A stretch of 64,000 nt of DNA from Nocardioides alpinus (GCF_900112035.1 NZ_FOKC01000003.1:62001-126000), one strand, 5' to 3'. Numbered from the stretch's first letter, positions 26,982-36,356 are shown. Notes: a model not told the origin generated them from the letters alone. Translations and numbers: made by a program.

Positions 26982-27242
26982 GTGGCGAACATCAAGTCCC
27001 AGATCAAGCGCAACAAGCAGAACGAGAAGGCGCGCGTGCGCAACCAGGCCGTCAAGTCGCGCCTGAAGACCGCCGTCCGCAAGTTCCGCGAGCTCGCCGA
27101 GACCGGCGACAAGGACGCGGCCGTCGCCGCGGGCCGCGACGCCATGAAGGCGCTCGACAAGGCCGCTGCCAAGGGCGTCATCCACGACAACCAGGCCGCC
27201 AACCGCAAGTCCTCGATCGCCAAGAAGGCCGCGTCGCTCTGA
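26982..27242 (+). CDS. rpsT: 30S ribosomal protein S20
   Basis: 86 residues, strongly basic, beginning [20 protein letters not shown], the S20 N-terminus. It binds 16S rRNA at the base of the 30S body. GTG start. Monocistronic, followed by an intrinsic terminator and preceded by a leader of roughly 110 nt where autogenous control could act, as known for rpsT in other bacteria. Confidence 0.98.
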   Translation: MANIKSQIKRNKQNEKARVRNQAVKSRLKTAVRKFRELAETGDKDAAVAAGRDAMKALDKAAAKGVIHDNQAANRKSSIAKKAASL

Positions 27243-27260
27243 CCCGAGCCTCCTCGCTGG

Positions 27261-27286
27261 ACACCCGCCCTCGTGGCGGGTGTTTT
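27261..27286 (+). terminator. rpsT intrinsic terminator
   Basis: ACACCCGCC-CTCGT-GGCGGGTGT, a perfect 9-bp stem followed by TTT. Confidence 0.9.
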
Positions 27287-27319
27287 GCATTTCGGGCCCA
27301 GTCGGTCAGCGGGGGTCGG

Positions 27320-28306
27320 TCAGCGGGGGTCGCGCAGCCCGGCGACGGTGAGGACCAGCCGCTCGAGGGTGTAGGACGCGTCGTGCGCCTGCCCCTTGAT
27401 GTCGGCGTCGGCCACGGCGACCGCGCGCACTGCCGCAGCGATGCCGTCGGGACTCCACGACCGCGACTGGTCGCGGACCGTGCGGACCTTCCACGGCGGG
27501 ACGCCGAGGTCGCGGGCGAGGTCACCGTCGCGCGCTCCCCGCGGTGAGCCGAGGTAGCGGGCCAGGCTGCGCGCGGAGGCTGCCATCGCCGAGGTCACCA
27601 GCACCGCGGCGGTGCCGGAGTCGAGCGCCCACCGCAGCTCCTCCAGGGCGAGCGCCCGCTTGCCCGCGAACGCCGCGTCGGCGACGGTGAACGACTTGGC
27701 CTCGGCGCGACCACCGAAGTAGCGCTGCACCTTCTCCACGGTGAGCTGCTCACCGTGGAAGTCGTTGGTCAGCTGGTCGGCTGCAGCCGCCAGCGAGCGC
27801 AGGTCGGTGCCGACAGCCTGGACGAGGAAGGTGGCGGCGTCGGAGTCGATCTTCGCCCCGTGCGTGGCGACCTCGGAGGTCACGAAGCCCGGCATCTCGC
27901 TGGCCCTGATCTCCTCGGACTTCACCTCGGTCACCGCGGGGAGCTTGCGCAGCTTGGCCAGCACGCCGCTGCCCTTGGCGCCGCCGGAGTGCACCAGCAC
28001 GAGCGCGACGTCGTCGACCGGGTCGGCACAGTAGGCGAGCAGCCCGTCGACCGACTCGTCGGGCAGGTCCTCCAGCCCGCGCACCGTCACGCAGCGGATC
28101 GAGGAGAAGAGGGACGGCGCGGACATCTCCCCGAGGGAGGCGAGGGTCAGGTCGGAGGCAGGCGACTCGGCGAACTCGGCGTCCGCGTCGTGCACCCGAA
28201 CGGCGTCGCGGACCGAGACGACGGTGCGCGAGGAGAGGTACTCCTCCTTGCCCGTCACGAGGACGACGTGGCCGAGGACCTGCGCGGCGGAGGGGGTGCG
28301 TGCCAT
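27320..28306 (-). CDS. holA: DNA polymerase III subunit delta
   Basis: 328 residues. The N-terminal RecA-like region is ATPase-degenerate, as expected for delta, and the C-terminal collar domain is present (ALEELRWALDSGTAAVLVTSAMAASARSLARY). Delta opens the beta clamp within the clamp loader. It follows comEC by 12 bp and ends the leuS-degV-comEA-comEC-holA run; the comEA-comEC-holA-rpsT neighbourhood is widely conserved. Convergent with rpsT. Confidence 0.94.
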   Translation of the reverse strand: MARTPSAAQVLGHVVLVTGKEEYLSSRTVVSVRDAVRVHDADAEFAESPASDLTLASLGEMSAPSLFSSIRCVTVRGLEDLPDESVDGLLAYCADPVDDVALVLVHSGGAKGSGVLAKLRKLPAVTEVKSEEIRASEMPGFVTSEVATHGAKIDSDAATFLVQAVGTDLRSLAAAADQLTNDFHGEQLTVEKVQRYFGGRAEAKSFTVADAAFAGKRALALEELRWALDSGTAAVLVTSAMAASARSLARYLGSPRGARDGDLARDLGVPPWKVRTVRDQSRSWSPDGIAAAVRAVAVADADIKGQAHDASYTLERLVLTVAGLRDPR

Positions 28307-28318
28307 GGTGCCGTCACT

Positions 28319-30586
28319 CTATCCGCGGGTGACGACACCGACCTCGCCGTCCCTCACCACCACGACCACGTCGCCGGCGGTGTCCGTACGCCACACCCGC
28401 GCGCCCGCGGCGGACAGCGCGAGGAGCAGGTCGGGCGCGGGGTGGCCGTAGTCGTTCCCCTCCCCCACCGACACCACCGCCAGCCGGGCTCCGAGCGACG
28501 TCAGCCAGTCGAGGTCCTGGTGCCGGCTGCCGTGGTGCGGCACCTTGAGGACGTCGACCCGGAGCCCCGCGAGGTCCCGCGCCAGCGCCGCCTGGGCGGA
28601 CGGCTCGACGTCGCCGGTGAGCAGGATCCGGAGGCCCGCCACCTCGGCGACCAGCACGACACTGGCGTTGTTGGGTGCACTCTCGCTCGGGTCGCCGCCG
28701 GTCCCGTCCGGACGGGGCCACACCGCCTGCAGGGTCACCCCACCCACCCGTCGCGTCATGCCGTACGACGACAGGGCGGCGTGGCGGCCGAACGCGGACT
28801 CCACCTCCTGCACCCCCGCCGCGGGCTCGAGCAGGGCCGAGCCCTCGATCGCGGCGACCTCGCGGCCCTCGAGCACGCCTGCGACCCCGTCGACGTGATC
28901 GGCGTGGAAGTGGGTCAGCACCAGCAGCGGCACGGACCGGACCTCCAACCGGTCGAGGCAGGCGTCCATCGTCTCGGGGTCCGGTCCTGCGTCCACCACC
29001 ACCGCCGCGTGCTCGCCCGCCCGCAGCACCAGTCCGTCGCCCTGCCCGACGTCGCAGACCGCGAACACCCACCCCGTCGGTGGCCACCCGGGGCTCGGCG
29101 GCCTGACGAGCATCACCACCACCAGCAGTCCGGTGCAGGCCAGCGTGGAGCCCGGACGGCGGAGCACCCGGGGTGCCAGCGGCACGGACGCCGTGCACAG
29201 CAGGGTCAGCAGCACCAGCGGAGCCGGGCCGGTCCCCCAGTCGACCGCTGCCGTCGGCACGTCGGCTCCCCACCGCGCGACCGCGATGATCCACTGCGCA
29301 GACCACGCGGCGGGAGCGGCCGCCAGCACCCCGAGCGGCGACCAGGCCAGGCCGAGCAGCCCTCCGGCCAGCCCGAGCACGGTGGCCGGCGCGACAGCCG
29401 GAGCCGCGAGGAGATTGGCGCCGACGGCGACCAGGCTCACCTGGCCGGACAGCGCGGCCACCACAGGCGTGCACGCGACCTGGGCGGCCAGCGGCACCGA
29501 GACGGCCTCGGCCACCCACCGCGGCGTCCAGCGCATCAGCGCATCCCGCCAGACCGGGGCCAGGAGCAGGATGCCGGCGGTCGCCAGGACCGACAGGGCG
29601 AAGCCCGCGGTGACCGCGAGCCGTGGCCAGAGGAGCAGCAGGCCGAGCACGGCGACGCCGAGCCCGCGGGTGCCGCGCGAGCGGCCGTTGCGCGCCATCC
29701 CGACGAGGGCGACGGTGCCCATCGCGGCTGCGCGTACGACGCTGGGCTCGGCCCGTGCGGTCATCACGAAGCCGGCGATCCCGACGGCCGCCAGCACGTA
29801 GAGCCATCGCCCGCGCACGCCCAGCCACCGTCCCAGGACGAGGAGGAAACCGACCACCAGGGTCAGGTTGGTGCCGCTCACCGCCAGCAGGTGGGTGAGC
29901 CCGGTCGTCCGGAAGTCGTCGGCGAGGGCAGGGTCGAGCCCGCCGTCGTCACCCACGACCAGCGCCGGGACGAGCTCGCGGGCGTCGGCGTCCCGTCCGG
30001 CGACGGCCGCGCGCACCGAACGGCGTACGGCTGCGGCGGCGTCCCACCACACGTCCGGCTCGGCCACCACCCGTGGCTCGCCGGTGGGGCGCACGAGTGC
30101 GGCCACGTCGTCCTCGGCCGGCACCAGCCGGGCCGTGGTCTCGACGGCTGTGCCCAGCGCGAACCGTGGCCAGTCCGCAGAGGCCATCAGCACCACCGGG
30201 GCGTCGAGGTGCCACGCGCGCCCCCTCCCCTCGACCCGCTGGACCCGGGCCTGCGCGACCTGGAGGTCGCCGTACTGGCCGGCGACGACGCGGACGTCCG
30301 AGGTGACCTGGAGCCGGACCGAGACGACGGCGCCGTCGTCGGCGAGCCCGGTCAGCGGTGACGTCTCGACGAGGGTCTGCTGGAGCGTGGCGATCCCGGC
30401 CACGGCGGCGAGGGCGGCGACAGGACCCAGCCAGGCGGCAGACCAGCGTCGACCACGTGCGCCACCAGCCACGACCAGGACGACCGTGCAGACCGCGACC
30501 AGCGCCACCCACCCCGGCAGCAGCAGGACCAGCAGGGCGCCCACCCACGCCCCCGCGCCGAGGGCCAGCGCGCGCAGGTCGGGCAC
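28319..30586 (-). CDS. comEC: ComEC/Rec2 family DNA uptake membrane protein
   Basis: 755 residues. N-terminal helices with a DUF4131-like OB region, a central Competence domain with many helices (HLLAVSGTNLTLVVGFLLVL), and a C-terminal metallo-beta-lactamase domain. The MBL motif THFHADHVDGVAG lies near residue 555, so the nuclease-like site is intact. ComEC forms the channel for single-stranded DNA entry in competence. It begins 3 bp after the comEA stop. Whether the organism is naturally competent is not shown. Confidence 0.93.
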   Translation of the reverse strand: MPDLRALALGAGAWVGALLVLLLPGWVALVAVCTVVLVVAGGARGRRWSAAWLGPVAALAAVAGIATLQQTLVETSPLTGLADDGAVVSVRLQVTSDVRVVAGQYGDLQVAQARVQRVEGRGRAWHLDAPVVLMASADWPRFALGTAVETTARLVPAEDDVAALVRPTGEPRVVAEPDVWWDAAAAVRRSVRAAVAGRDADARELVPALVVGDDGGLDPALADDFRTTGLTHLLAVSGTNLTLVVGFLLVLGRWLGVRGRWLYVLAAVGIAGFVMTARAEPSVVRAAAMGTVALVGMARNGRSRGTRGLGVAVLGLLLLWPRLAVTAGFALSVLATAGILLLAPVWRDALMRWTPRWVAEAVSVPLAAQVACTPVVAALSGQVSLVAVGANLLAAPAVAPATVLGLAGGLLGLAWSPLGVLAAAPAAWSAQWIIAVARWGADVPTAAVDWGTGPAPLVLLTLLCTASVPLAPRVLRRPGSTLACTGLLVVVMLVRPPSPGWPPTGWVFAVCDVGQGDGLVLRAGEHAAVVVDAGPDPETMDACLDRLEVRSVPLLVLTHFHADHVDGVAGVLEGREVAAIEGSALLEPAAGVQEVESAFGRHAALSSYGMTRRVGGVTLQAVWPRPDGTGGDPSESAPNNASVVLVAEVAGLRILLTGDVEPSAQAALARDLAGLRVDVLKVPHHGSRHQDLDWLTSLGARLAVVSVGEGNDYGHPAPDLLLALSAAGARVWRTDTAGDVVVVVRDGEVGVVTRG

Positions 30587-30589
30587 GGG

Positions 30590-31411
30590 TCAGAGGGTGA
30601 CGAGCGGGGCGAGGTCCTCGAGGGTGGCCTCGCCGATGCCGTCGACCTCGAGCAGCTCGTCCACGGAGGTGAACCCGCCGTTGTCGGTGCGCCACGCGAT
30701 GATCGACTCGGCGGTCACCGGCCCCACCCCGGGCAGCGTCTCGAGCGTGGTCTGGTCGGCGGTGTTGAGGCTGACCAGCGCGTCGCCTGTCGACGGAGCG
30801 GTGAGGGTGCCGGCGACCCCGGGCACCGGCGCGACGCCGACGAGGATCTGCTCGCCGTCGACCACGGGCCGGGCCAGGTTGAGGGACGTGAGGTCGACCC
30901 CGCGGCGCGCCCCTCCAGCCGCCTCCAGCGCGTCGACGACCCGTGACCCGGCCGGGAGCACGGCGATGCCGGGCGTGCGCACCTTGCCGGCGACGTCGAC
31001 CACGAGGTCGGCGGCCTCCTCTGACGATGCGGTCCCGGCTTCGGGACTCACGTCGGCCAGCGGCGACGGTGACCCCGCCGCGGAGCCCACCGGCGCCATC
31101 GGCACGGCCTCCGCCTGGTCGCGTACGGCCCACCACGCCGCCAGACCGACGGCCAGCGCCGCCACGACGGCGACGAGCGCGAGGTGCACCGGCCCCAGCT
31201 GGAGACCCCCGATGCGCAGGCGCCGCGACGCGTGTCGCCCCGGCACCGGAAGGACGACCGGAGGCGGACCCGCGTCCACGCGCTCGCGCACCCGCGTGTG
31301 CGTCGAGGCGTCGTCCGGCTCGCCGCGGACGGCAGCGAGCTCCGCACTCAGCGTCGCGAGTCGGCGCGACACCGCCTCGGCGTGCTCGGAGGACGACGGG
31401 GATCGGCGCAT
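30590..31411 (-). CDS. comEA: ComEA family helix-hairpin-helix DNA-binding protein
   Basis: 273 residues. A cytoplasmic N-terminus (about 85) precedes one membrane helix (LVAVVAALAVGLAAWWAV, about 82-100), an SLBB domain (VDVAGKVRTPGIAVLPAGSRV) and two C-terminal HhH motifs (VSLNTADQTTLETLPGVGPVTAESII; VDELLEVDGIGEATL). ComEA binds incoming double-stranded DNA outside the membrane and hands it to ComEC, encoded next. Confidence 0.94.
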   Translation of the reverse strand: MRRSPSSSEHAEAVSRRLATLSAELAAVRGEPDDASTHTRVRERVDAGPPPVVLPVPGRHASRRLRIGGLQLGPVHLALVAVVAALAVGLAAWWAVRDQAEAVPMAPVGSAAGSPSPLADVSPEAGTASSEEAADLVVDVAGKVRTPGIAVLPAGSRVVDALEAAGGARRGVDLTSLNLARPVVDGEQILVGVAPVPGVAGTLTAPSTGDALVSLNTADQTTLETLPGVGPVTAESIIAWRTDNGGFTSVDELLEVDGIGEATLEDLAPLVTL

Positions 31412-31417
31412 CCCTCC

Positions 31418-31423
31418 ACGCTA
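31418..31423 (-). promoter_or_regulatory. -10 hexamer of comEA
   Basis: TAGCGT, 6 nt before ATG 31411; the intervening GGAGGG abuts the ATG and is too close to serve as a Shine-Dalgarno site. Confidence 0.4.
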
Positions 31424-31447
31424 GGAACGACGACGGGGCCGCAACAG

Positions 31448-31476
31448 GGGGCCTGCGCGATCTGTGGACAGGCCCC
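31448..31476 (-). terminator. Hairpin between degV and comEA
   Basis: GGGGCCTG / CAGGCCCC, 8-bp stem with a 13-nt loop, just after the degV stop; no T tract, so a weak or Rho-type terminator at best. Confidence 0.35.
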
Positions 31477-31484
31477 GCCGGGGT

Positions 31485-32342
31485 TCAGGGGCGCGGAGAC
31501 ACGCAGACCGCGACCATCCCCGGCCCGACGTGCGCGCCCAGCACGGCACCGAGCTCGCCGCACATCACCTCGCGACCCTCGAGCCCCTCGGCCAGCCGTT
31601 CGGCGAGGATCGCTGCGAGCTCCGCGGCCCGGTCGCCGTTGGCGAGGTGGGCGACGCTCACGTCGACGACCTGGTCGCCGGCCACCTCGACCGCCAGGTC
31701 GGCCAGCCGGGCGAGCGCGCGCGACGCCGTACGGACCCGCTCGCGCGGGACCACCTTGCCCTCGGCGATCTCCAGCAGCGGCTTCACCGACAGCGCGCTG
31801 CCGAGGATCGCGGCAGCGGCACCGATCCGGCCACCGCGACGGAGGTACTCGAGGGTGTCGACGTAGAACAACGACGTGGCTGCCTCGCCCCGGGCGAGCG
31901 CGGCCTCGGCCGCCTCCTGGCCGGTGCCGCCCGCGTCGAGCACATCGGCCGCGGTGAGCGCGGCATAGCCGGTCGCGATGCCGACCTGTCCCGAGTCGAC
32001 GACGTGCACCGGCAGCTCGACCTCGAGCGCCGCCAGCTGCGCGGACTCGAAGGTGCCGCTCATCTCGCCGGAGAGGTGGATCGACACGATCTCGTCGACG
32101 CCGTCGGCCTCGAGCTCGCGGTAGAGGTCGGCGAAGAGCATCGGCGCCGGTCGCGACGTGCTGACCGGCACGAAGTCACGCAGCGCCTGCGCGACCACGT
32201 CGGGGGTGGCACCGTCCGGCCCCTCGTCGAGCACCCTGGCGCCGATCACGACCTGCAGCGGCACGACCCGGATGCCGCGAGCCTGCGCCACCTCGGCGGG
32301 CAGGCTCGCGGTCGAGTCGGTGACGACCACCACGCGAGGCAT
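31485..32342 (-). CDS. DegV family fatty acid-binding protein
   Basis: 285 residues. The N-terminal VVVVTDSTASLP and the VSTSRPAPMLFADLYRELEADG and HLSGEMSGTFESAQLA motifs define DegV. Members bind fatty acids and, with FakA, present them for phosphorylation (FakB-like). No fakA is in the window. ATG 32342 follows a TAGGGT -10 by 6 nt, so it can be transcribed separately from leuS, which ends 28 bp upstream. Confidence 0.92.
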   Translation of the reverse strand: MPRVVVVTDSTASLPAEVAQARGIRVVPLQVVIGARVLDEGPDGATPDVVAQALRDFVPVSTSRPAPMLFADLYRELEADGVDEIVSIHLSGEMSGTFESAQLAALEVELPVHVVDSGQVGIATGYAALTAADVLDAGGTGQEAAEAALARGEAATSLFYVDTLEYLRRGGRIGAAAAILGSALSVKPLLEIAEGKVVPRERVRTASRALARLADLAVEVAGDQVVDVSVAHLANGDRAAELAAILAERLAEGLEGREVMCGELGAVLGAHVGPGMVAVCVSPRP

Positions 32343-32348
32343 AGCGAG

Positions 32349-32354
32349 ACCCTA
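32349..32354 (-). promoter_or_regulatory. -10 hexamer of degV
   Basis: TAGGGT, 6 nt before ATG 32342, in the 28-bp gap after leuS. Confidence 0.4.
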
Positions 32355-32370
32355 CTGGCGGACCGAAGAC

Positions 32371-34878
32371 CTAGACGACGATGTTCACGAGCTTCGGCGC
32401 GCGCACGATCACCTTGCGGACCGGCGCTCCGTCGATGGCGCGCTGCACGCCCTCGTCGGCCAGGGCGGCGGCCTCCAGGTCGGCCTCCGAGATGTCCGAG
32501 GCCACCTCCAGGCGCGCCCGGACCTTGCCCTTGACCTGGACGATCGCCGTGACGGTGTCCTCGACCAGCAGGGCCTCGTCGACCTCCGGCCAGCCGGCGC
32601 GTACGACGGTGGGCTGGTGGCCCAGCCGCTCCCACATCTCCTCGGCCGTGTAGGGCGCGACCAGCGACAGCAGGATCGCCACCGCCTCGGTCGCCTCACG
32701 CACTGCCGGGTCGGCGGGGCCGCACCCGGAGTCGATGGCCTTGCGGGTCGCGTTGACCAGCTCCATCACGCGGGCGACCATCACGTTGAAGCGGTAGGCC
32801 TCGACCAGCTCGGCCGCGTCGTGCACGGTCCGCGCCGTCGTACGCCGCAGCGCCAGGTCTCCGGTCGTGACGTCGGCGCCGGGCGACGACGTGACGTCAC
32901 CGGACAGCCGCCAGGCGCGCTGCAGGAAGCGCAGCGAACCCTCCGGCGACATGTTGGCCCAGTCGATGTCGTCCTCGGGCGGGCCCGCGAAGACCAGGGT
33001 CAGGCGCACCGCATCCACACCGAAGGCACCGAGCTGGTCCCCCAGGTTGACGCCGTTGCCCAGGGACTTGCTCATCTTCTTGCCCTGGTTGATCACGAAG
33101 CCCTGGTTGAGCTGGGCCGACCACGGCTCGCGGAAGTCCACCAGGCCCATGTCGTTGAGCACCTTGGTGAAGAACCGGCCGTAGAGCAGGTGCAGCACGG
33201 CGTGCTCGACACCGCCGACGTAGAGGTTGGACGGCATCCACGCGTTGACCTTCGCCGAGTCGAACGGCTGCGTGTCGTCGTGCGGCGAGCAGTAGCGGAA
33301 CATGTACCAGGACGAGTCGACGAAGGTGTCCATGGTGTCGGTGTCGCGGGTGGCCGGCCCGCCGCAGGTCGGGCAGGCGACGTTGACCCACTCGGCCGCC
33401 CCGCCCAGGGGCGAGGTGCCCTTGGGCTTCAGGTCGGCGCCGCGCAGCATCGGCAGCGTGACCGGCAGCTGGTCCTCGGGGACCGGGACCTCGCCGTCGA
33501 CCGGGCAGTGGATGATCGGGATCGGGGCACCCCAGTAGCGCTGGCGGCTCAGCAGCCAGTCGCGCAGCCGGAAGTTGACGGTGCCCTGGCCGGTCCTCTG
33601 CCCCTCCAGGAACTCGATCGTCGTGCTCTTGGCCTCCGCGACCGGCAGCCCGTTGATGTCCAGCGGGGCGTCCTCGCCCGGCGCGGGCGAGTTGATGGTC
33701 GCCCCCTCACCGCTGTAGGCCTCGCCGTCGAAGTCGTCCGGCACCTCGGTGGTGCGCACGATCGGCAGCCCCATCGCGGTGGCGAACTCCCAGTCACGCT
33801 GGTCGCCGCCGGGCACGCCCATCACAGCGCCGGTGCCGTAGTCGGCCAGGACGTAGTCGGTCGCCCAGACCGGGATCTGCTGCCCCGTCACGGGGTTGGT
33901 GGCGGTGACACCCAGGTCGACCCCGGTCTTGGGACGGTCGGTCGACAGGCGCTCGATCTCGGTCTCGCGACGGACCTCCTCGCGGTAGGTCTCGAAGGCC
34001 TCCCGCTGCGCGTCGGTGACCAGCTCGTCCGCCAGCGCGGCATCGACCGCGACCACCATGAAGGTCGTGCCGAAGATCGTGTCCGGCCGGGTCGTGTAGA
34101 CCGTGACCGGCTCGTCGCGCCCGTCGATGGCGAAGTCGACGTGCGCACCCTCGGACCGGCCGATCCAGTTGCGCTGCGCGGTGACGACGCGGGCCGGCCA
34201 CGTGTCCTCCAGCTCGTCCAGGCCGTCCAGCAGCTCCTGGGCGTAGTCGGTGATCTTGAAGTACCACTGGGTCAGCTCCTTCTTGGTCACCTCCGCCCCG
34301 CACCGCTCGCAGGCGCCGTTGACGACCTGCTCGTTGGCCAGCACCGTCCGGTCCTGCGGGCACCAGTTGACCGGGCTGTTCTTCCGGTAGGCCAGGCCGC
34401 GCTTGAAGAACTCCAGGAACAGCCACTGCGTCCAGCGGTAGTAGTCCGGGTCGGAGGTGTTGAAGGTCCGCGACCAGTCGAAGGACGCGGCGTACTTCTT
34501 GCACGACTCGATGGACTTGGCGATGTTGGCGCGCGTGTAGGTGTCGGGGTGCTCGTCGTTGCGGATCGCGGCGTTCTCCGCGGGCAGGCCGAAGGAGTCG
34601 AAGCCCATCGGGTTCAGCACCTCGTAGCCGCGCTGCCACCAGTAGCGCGCGACCACGTCGTGCAGCGCGAACACCTCGGCGTGACCCATGTGCAGGTCGC
34701 CGCTCGGGTAGGGGAACATCGTCAGCGCGTAGCGCTTCTCGCGCGGGCTGTCGTCGTCGGCCCTGAACGGGTCGAGGTCCTCCCACACGCGCTGCCACTT
34801 CGTCTCCGCGGCCGCGATGTCGTACGTCGCGCGCTCGGCCTCGTGGGCTCCGGTGTCGCTCGTGTCTGGGCTGCTCAT
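32371..34878 (-). CDS. leuS: Leucyl-tRNA synthetase
   Basis: 835 residues. Class I signature [11 protein letters not shown] with HMGH at 63-66; the KMSKS loop is [10 protein letters not shown] near residue 600; a CP1 editing domain lies between. A zinc-like CxxC pair (CPTCGGP) is present. It charges tRNA-Leu. Expression is probably attenuated: a short leader peptide with three consecutive Leu codons and an intrinsic terminator lie within 145 bp upstream. Confidence 0.98.
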   Translation of the reverse strand: MSSPDTSDTGAHEAERATYDIAAAETKWQRVWEDLDPFRADDDSPREKRYALTMFPYPSGDLHMGHAEVFALHDVVARYWWQRGYEVLNPMGFDSFGLPAENAAIRNDEHPDTYTRANIAKSIESCKKYAASFDWSRTFNTSDPDYYRWTQWLFLEFFKRGLAYRKNSPVNWCPQDRTVLANEQVVNGACERCGAEVTKKELTQWYFKITDYAQELLDGLDELEDTWPARVVTAQRNWIGRSEGAHVDFAIDGRDEPVTVYTTRPDTIFGTTFMVVAVDAALADELVTDAQREAFETYREEVRRETEIERLSTDRPKTGVDLGVTATNPVTGQQIPVWATDYVLADYGTGAVMGVPGGDQRDWEFATAMGLPIVRTTEVPDDFDGEAYSGEGATINSPAPGEDAPLDINGLPVAEAKSTTIEFLEGQRTGQGTVNFRLRDWLLSRQRYWGAPIPIIHCPVDGEVPVPEDQLPVTLPMLRGADLKPKGTSPLGGAAEWVNVACPTCGGPATRDTDTMDTFVDSSWYMFRYCSPHDDTQPFDSAKVNAWMPSNLYVGGVEHAVLHLLYGRFFTKVLNDMGLVDFREPWSAQLNQGFVINQGKKMSKSLGNGVNLGDQLGAFGVDAVRLTLVFAGPPEDDIDWANMSPEGSLRFLQRAWRLSGDVTSSPGADVTTGDLALRRTTARTVHDAAELVEAYRFNVMVARVMELVNATRKAIDSGCGPADPAVREATEAVAILLSLVAPYTAEEMWERLGHQPTVVRAGWPEVDEALLVEDTVTAIVQVKGKVRARLEVASDISEADLEAAALADEGVQRAIDGAPVRKVIVRAPKLVNIVV

Positions 34879-34928
34879 GGCGTGTCCTCTTGTTGCTGGC
34901 GTGGTGCGTGCTGCTGGGTGTTGGCATG

Positions 34929-34951
34929 AAAAAACCCCTCACATGGAGGGG
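34929..34951 (-). terminator. Attenuator terminator upstream of leuS
   Basis: On the minus strand CCCCTC-CATGT-GAGGGG followed by six T. It lies 50 bp before the leuS ATG and 37 bp after the leader peptide stop, so read-through is needed for leuS expression from the leader promoter. Confidence 0.85.
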
Positions 34952-34987
34952 TAGCCGCGCGTCGGTCTCCGTGGGTGGGAGAGGCGA

Positions 34988-35023
34988 TCAACGCGGCTGA
35001 GGAAGAAGGAGGTCCTGGTGCAC
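34988..35023 (-). CDS. leuS leader peptide (Leu-Leu-Leu)
   Basis: A GTG-started 11-codon ORF encoding MHQDLLLPQPR. Codons 5-7 are CTC CTT CTT; CTT is rare in this high-GC genome. The GTG is 6 nt after the TATGAT -10, so the leader would be translated from a leaderless mRNA. Codons 9-11 (AGCCGCG) can pair with CGCGGCT just before the terminator stem. This is the layout of a leucine-responsive transcription attenuator. Inferred; the alternative antiterminator fold could not be resolved by eye. Confidence 0.75.
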   Translation of the reverse strand: MHQDLLLPQPR

Positions 35024-35029
35024 GTGTGC

Positions 35030-35037
35030 ATCATACT
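35030..35037. promoter_or_regulatory. Overlapping divergent -10 elements (leuS leader / nucleotidyltransferase)
   Basis: Minus strand TATGAT (35035-35030), 6 nt before the leader GTG. Plus strand CATACT (35032-35037), 7 nt before ATG 35045. The two share four base pairs, so the promoters should exclude each other. Confidence 0.6.
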
Positions 35038-35044
35038 CGCTTCC

Positions 35045-35848
35045 ATGGCTGCTGACCTGAGCAGGTACGACGACGTCCTTCGGCTGCTGGCCGCGCTCCC
35101 CCACCACGTCCCGGCGCTGCAGGTCGTCGTGGTGAACGGCTCGGCGGTCACCGGCGGGTGGGACGAGCACTCCGACCTCGACGTCGAGGCCTGGTGCAGC
35201 GGCGACGCCGCGACGACGTACGACGCCGTGCTGGCGCTGGTGCGCGCGGCGCTCGACGTCGACCACGTCTGGGAGCTGCCGGAGGCGACCTGGCCCACCG
35301 GTCGGCAGTGCTTCATCCACCTGCAGCCCGACGCCGCCGACCTGTCCCGGCCGACCCGACTGGTCGACGTGGTCGTCCAGACCACCCCCGAGCGGCTCAC
35401 CATGGACACCCGTCGCCACGGCACGCCGATGGTCCTGCACGACCCGAATGGCCTCCTCCTGCTCGAGGACGACGACGAGGCGCAGATGCAGGCCCAGCGG
35501 GACCAGGCCGTGCAGCAGGCGGTGGCGCGGCGCCAGACGGCGGCCTGGCTGGTGGAGCGGGCGATCGCGCGTGGGGACCAGGCCGAGGCGACCGCACTGC
35601 ACCTGCGCCTCGCGGTCGAGCCGCTGGTGCGGCTGCTGCGGATCCAGCACTGCCCCGCGCGCCACGACTTCGGGTTGCGCTACCTGCGCACCGACCTGCC
35701 GGCCGGGATGGCCGAGCGGGTGGAGGCACTGCTGCCCGGGCCGGCCGGCTCTGCTGCTCGGGCGACGTCGTCCCCGCACGAGCTGCTGACGGTCCGGTCG
35801 CGAGCAGCGTTCGCGTGGCAGGACGAGGTCCTGGCTCAGCTCACCTGA
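35045..35848 (+). CDS. Nucleotidyltransferase-fold protein
   Basis: 267 residues from ATG 35045. The polymerase-beta-type motif GS...DLD is present: G32 S33 in VVVNGSAVTGGWDEHSDLDVEAW with D44 and D46. A C-terminal helical region follows (ALHLRLAVEPLVRLLRIQHC). Fold relatives include aminoglycoside adenylyltransferases and MNT toxins/antitoxins; there is no HEPN partner beside it. Substrate unknown. Upstream in-frame codons (from 35018) lie over the leuS leader and were rejected. Confidence 0.78.
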   Translation: MAADLSRYDDVLRLLAALPHHVPALQVVVVNGSAVTGGWDEHSDLDVEAWCSGDAATTYDAVLALVRAALDVDHVWELPEATWPTGRQCFIHLQPDAADLSRPTRLVDVVVQTTPERLTMDTRRHGTPMVLHDPNGLLLLEDDDEAQMQAQRDQAVQQAVARRQTAAWLVERAIARGDQAEATALHLRLAVEPLVRLLRIQHCPARHDFGLRYLRTDLPAGMAERVEALLPGPAGSAARATSSPHELLTVRSRAAFAWQDEVLAQLT

Positions 35849-35855
35849 CGCAGCG

Positions 35856-36356
35856 TCACTTCACGAACCTGGGCGTGAAGGGCGGGTTCCACCACTCGCC
35901 GTTGTAGGCCTTGACCGTACCGATCACGTGCAGGACGCCTGCGACGACGAACGCGGCGGCGAGTGCCGGCAGCATCACGACGAGGCCGATGCCCAGCGTC
36001 AGCAGCGCCACCGGGATGGTGAGGATGCCGAGCACGACCAGCCAGATGAACATGGTGATCTGGATGTTGATCGAGTTCGCGGCGTGGGCACGGACGAACG
36101 GACCGCGGTCCTTGTAGATCATGTAGACCGCGACCGAGGCGACGAAGCCGAGGAACCCGGCCGAGCAGATCATCGCGATGACGGCGCCGGCGTGGCTGAT
36201 CGCTCCCCACGTGCGCTCGTCCTCGGCCGAGATCGTCGGCGGCTGGGCCTGGTAGGCGGTCTGCGGCGCTGGGGTGTGGGGCTGCTGGCCGTAGGCCTGC
36301 TGGTGCGCCTGCGTCTGCTGCGGGTCCTGCGGGTACTGCGGGAACTGGTCGGACAT
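35856..36356 (-). CDS. DUF4870 membrane protein
   Basis: 166 residues from ATG 36356. A Gln/Pro-rich cytoplasmic N-terminus (1-42, PQQTQAHQQAYGQQP) is followed by the DUF4870 core with three or four helices (AVIAMICSAGFLGFVASVAVYM; FIWLVVLGILTIPVALLTLGIG) and the motif RAHAANSINIQI. DUF4870 proteins are small integral membrane proteins of unknown role. It converges on the nucleotidyltransferase gene with 7 bp between stops. Confidence 0.88.
   Translation of the reverse strand: MSDQFPQYPQDPQQTQAHQQAYGQQPHTPAPQTAYQAQPPTISAEDERTWGAISHAGAVIAMICSAGFLGFVASVAVYMIYKDRGPFVRAHAANSINIQITMFIWLVVLGILTIPVALLTLGIGLVVMLPALAAAFVVAGVLHVIGTVKAYNGEWWNPPFTPRFVK

Noticed and set aside
27300-27330. Tandem GTCGGTCAGCGGGG repeat as a functional element
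   Set aside because: Only two copies, one overlapping the 3' end of holA; likely a small duplication.
32158-34929. 923-residue open frame on the plus strand
   Set aside because: Antisense shadow of leuS produced by high GC; no start context, no domain.
34952-35023. T-box riboswitch for leuS
   Set aside because: No T-box sequence (UGGNACCGCG-like) or specifier loop was found; the Leu leader peptide explains the terminator better.
34939-35034. Alternative 31-residue leader peptide (MMHTCTRTSFF...) upstream of leuS
   Set aside because: Its ATGs lie within or upstream of the -10 box, so they would not be transcribed; it also lacks a Leu run and ends inside the terminator hairpin.
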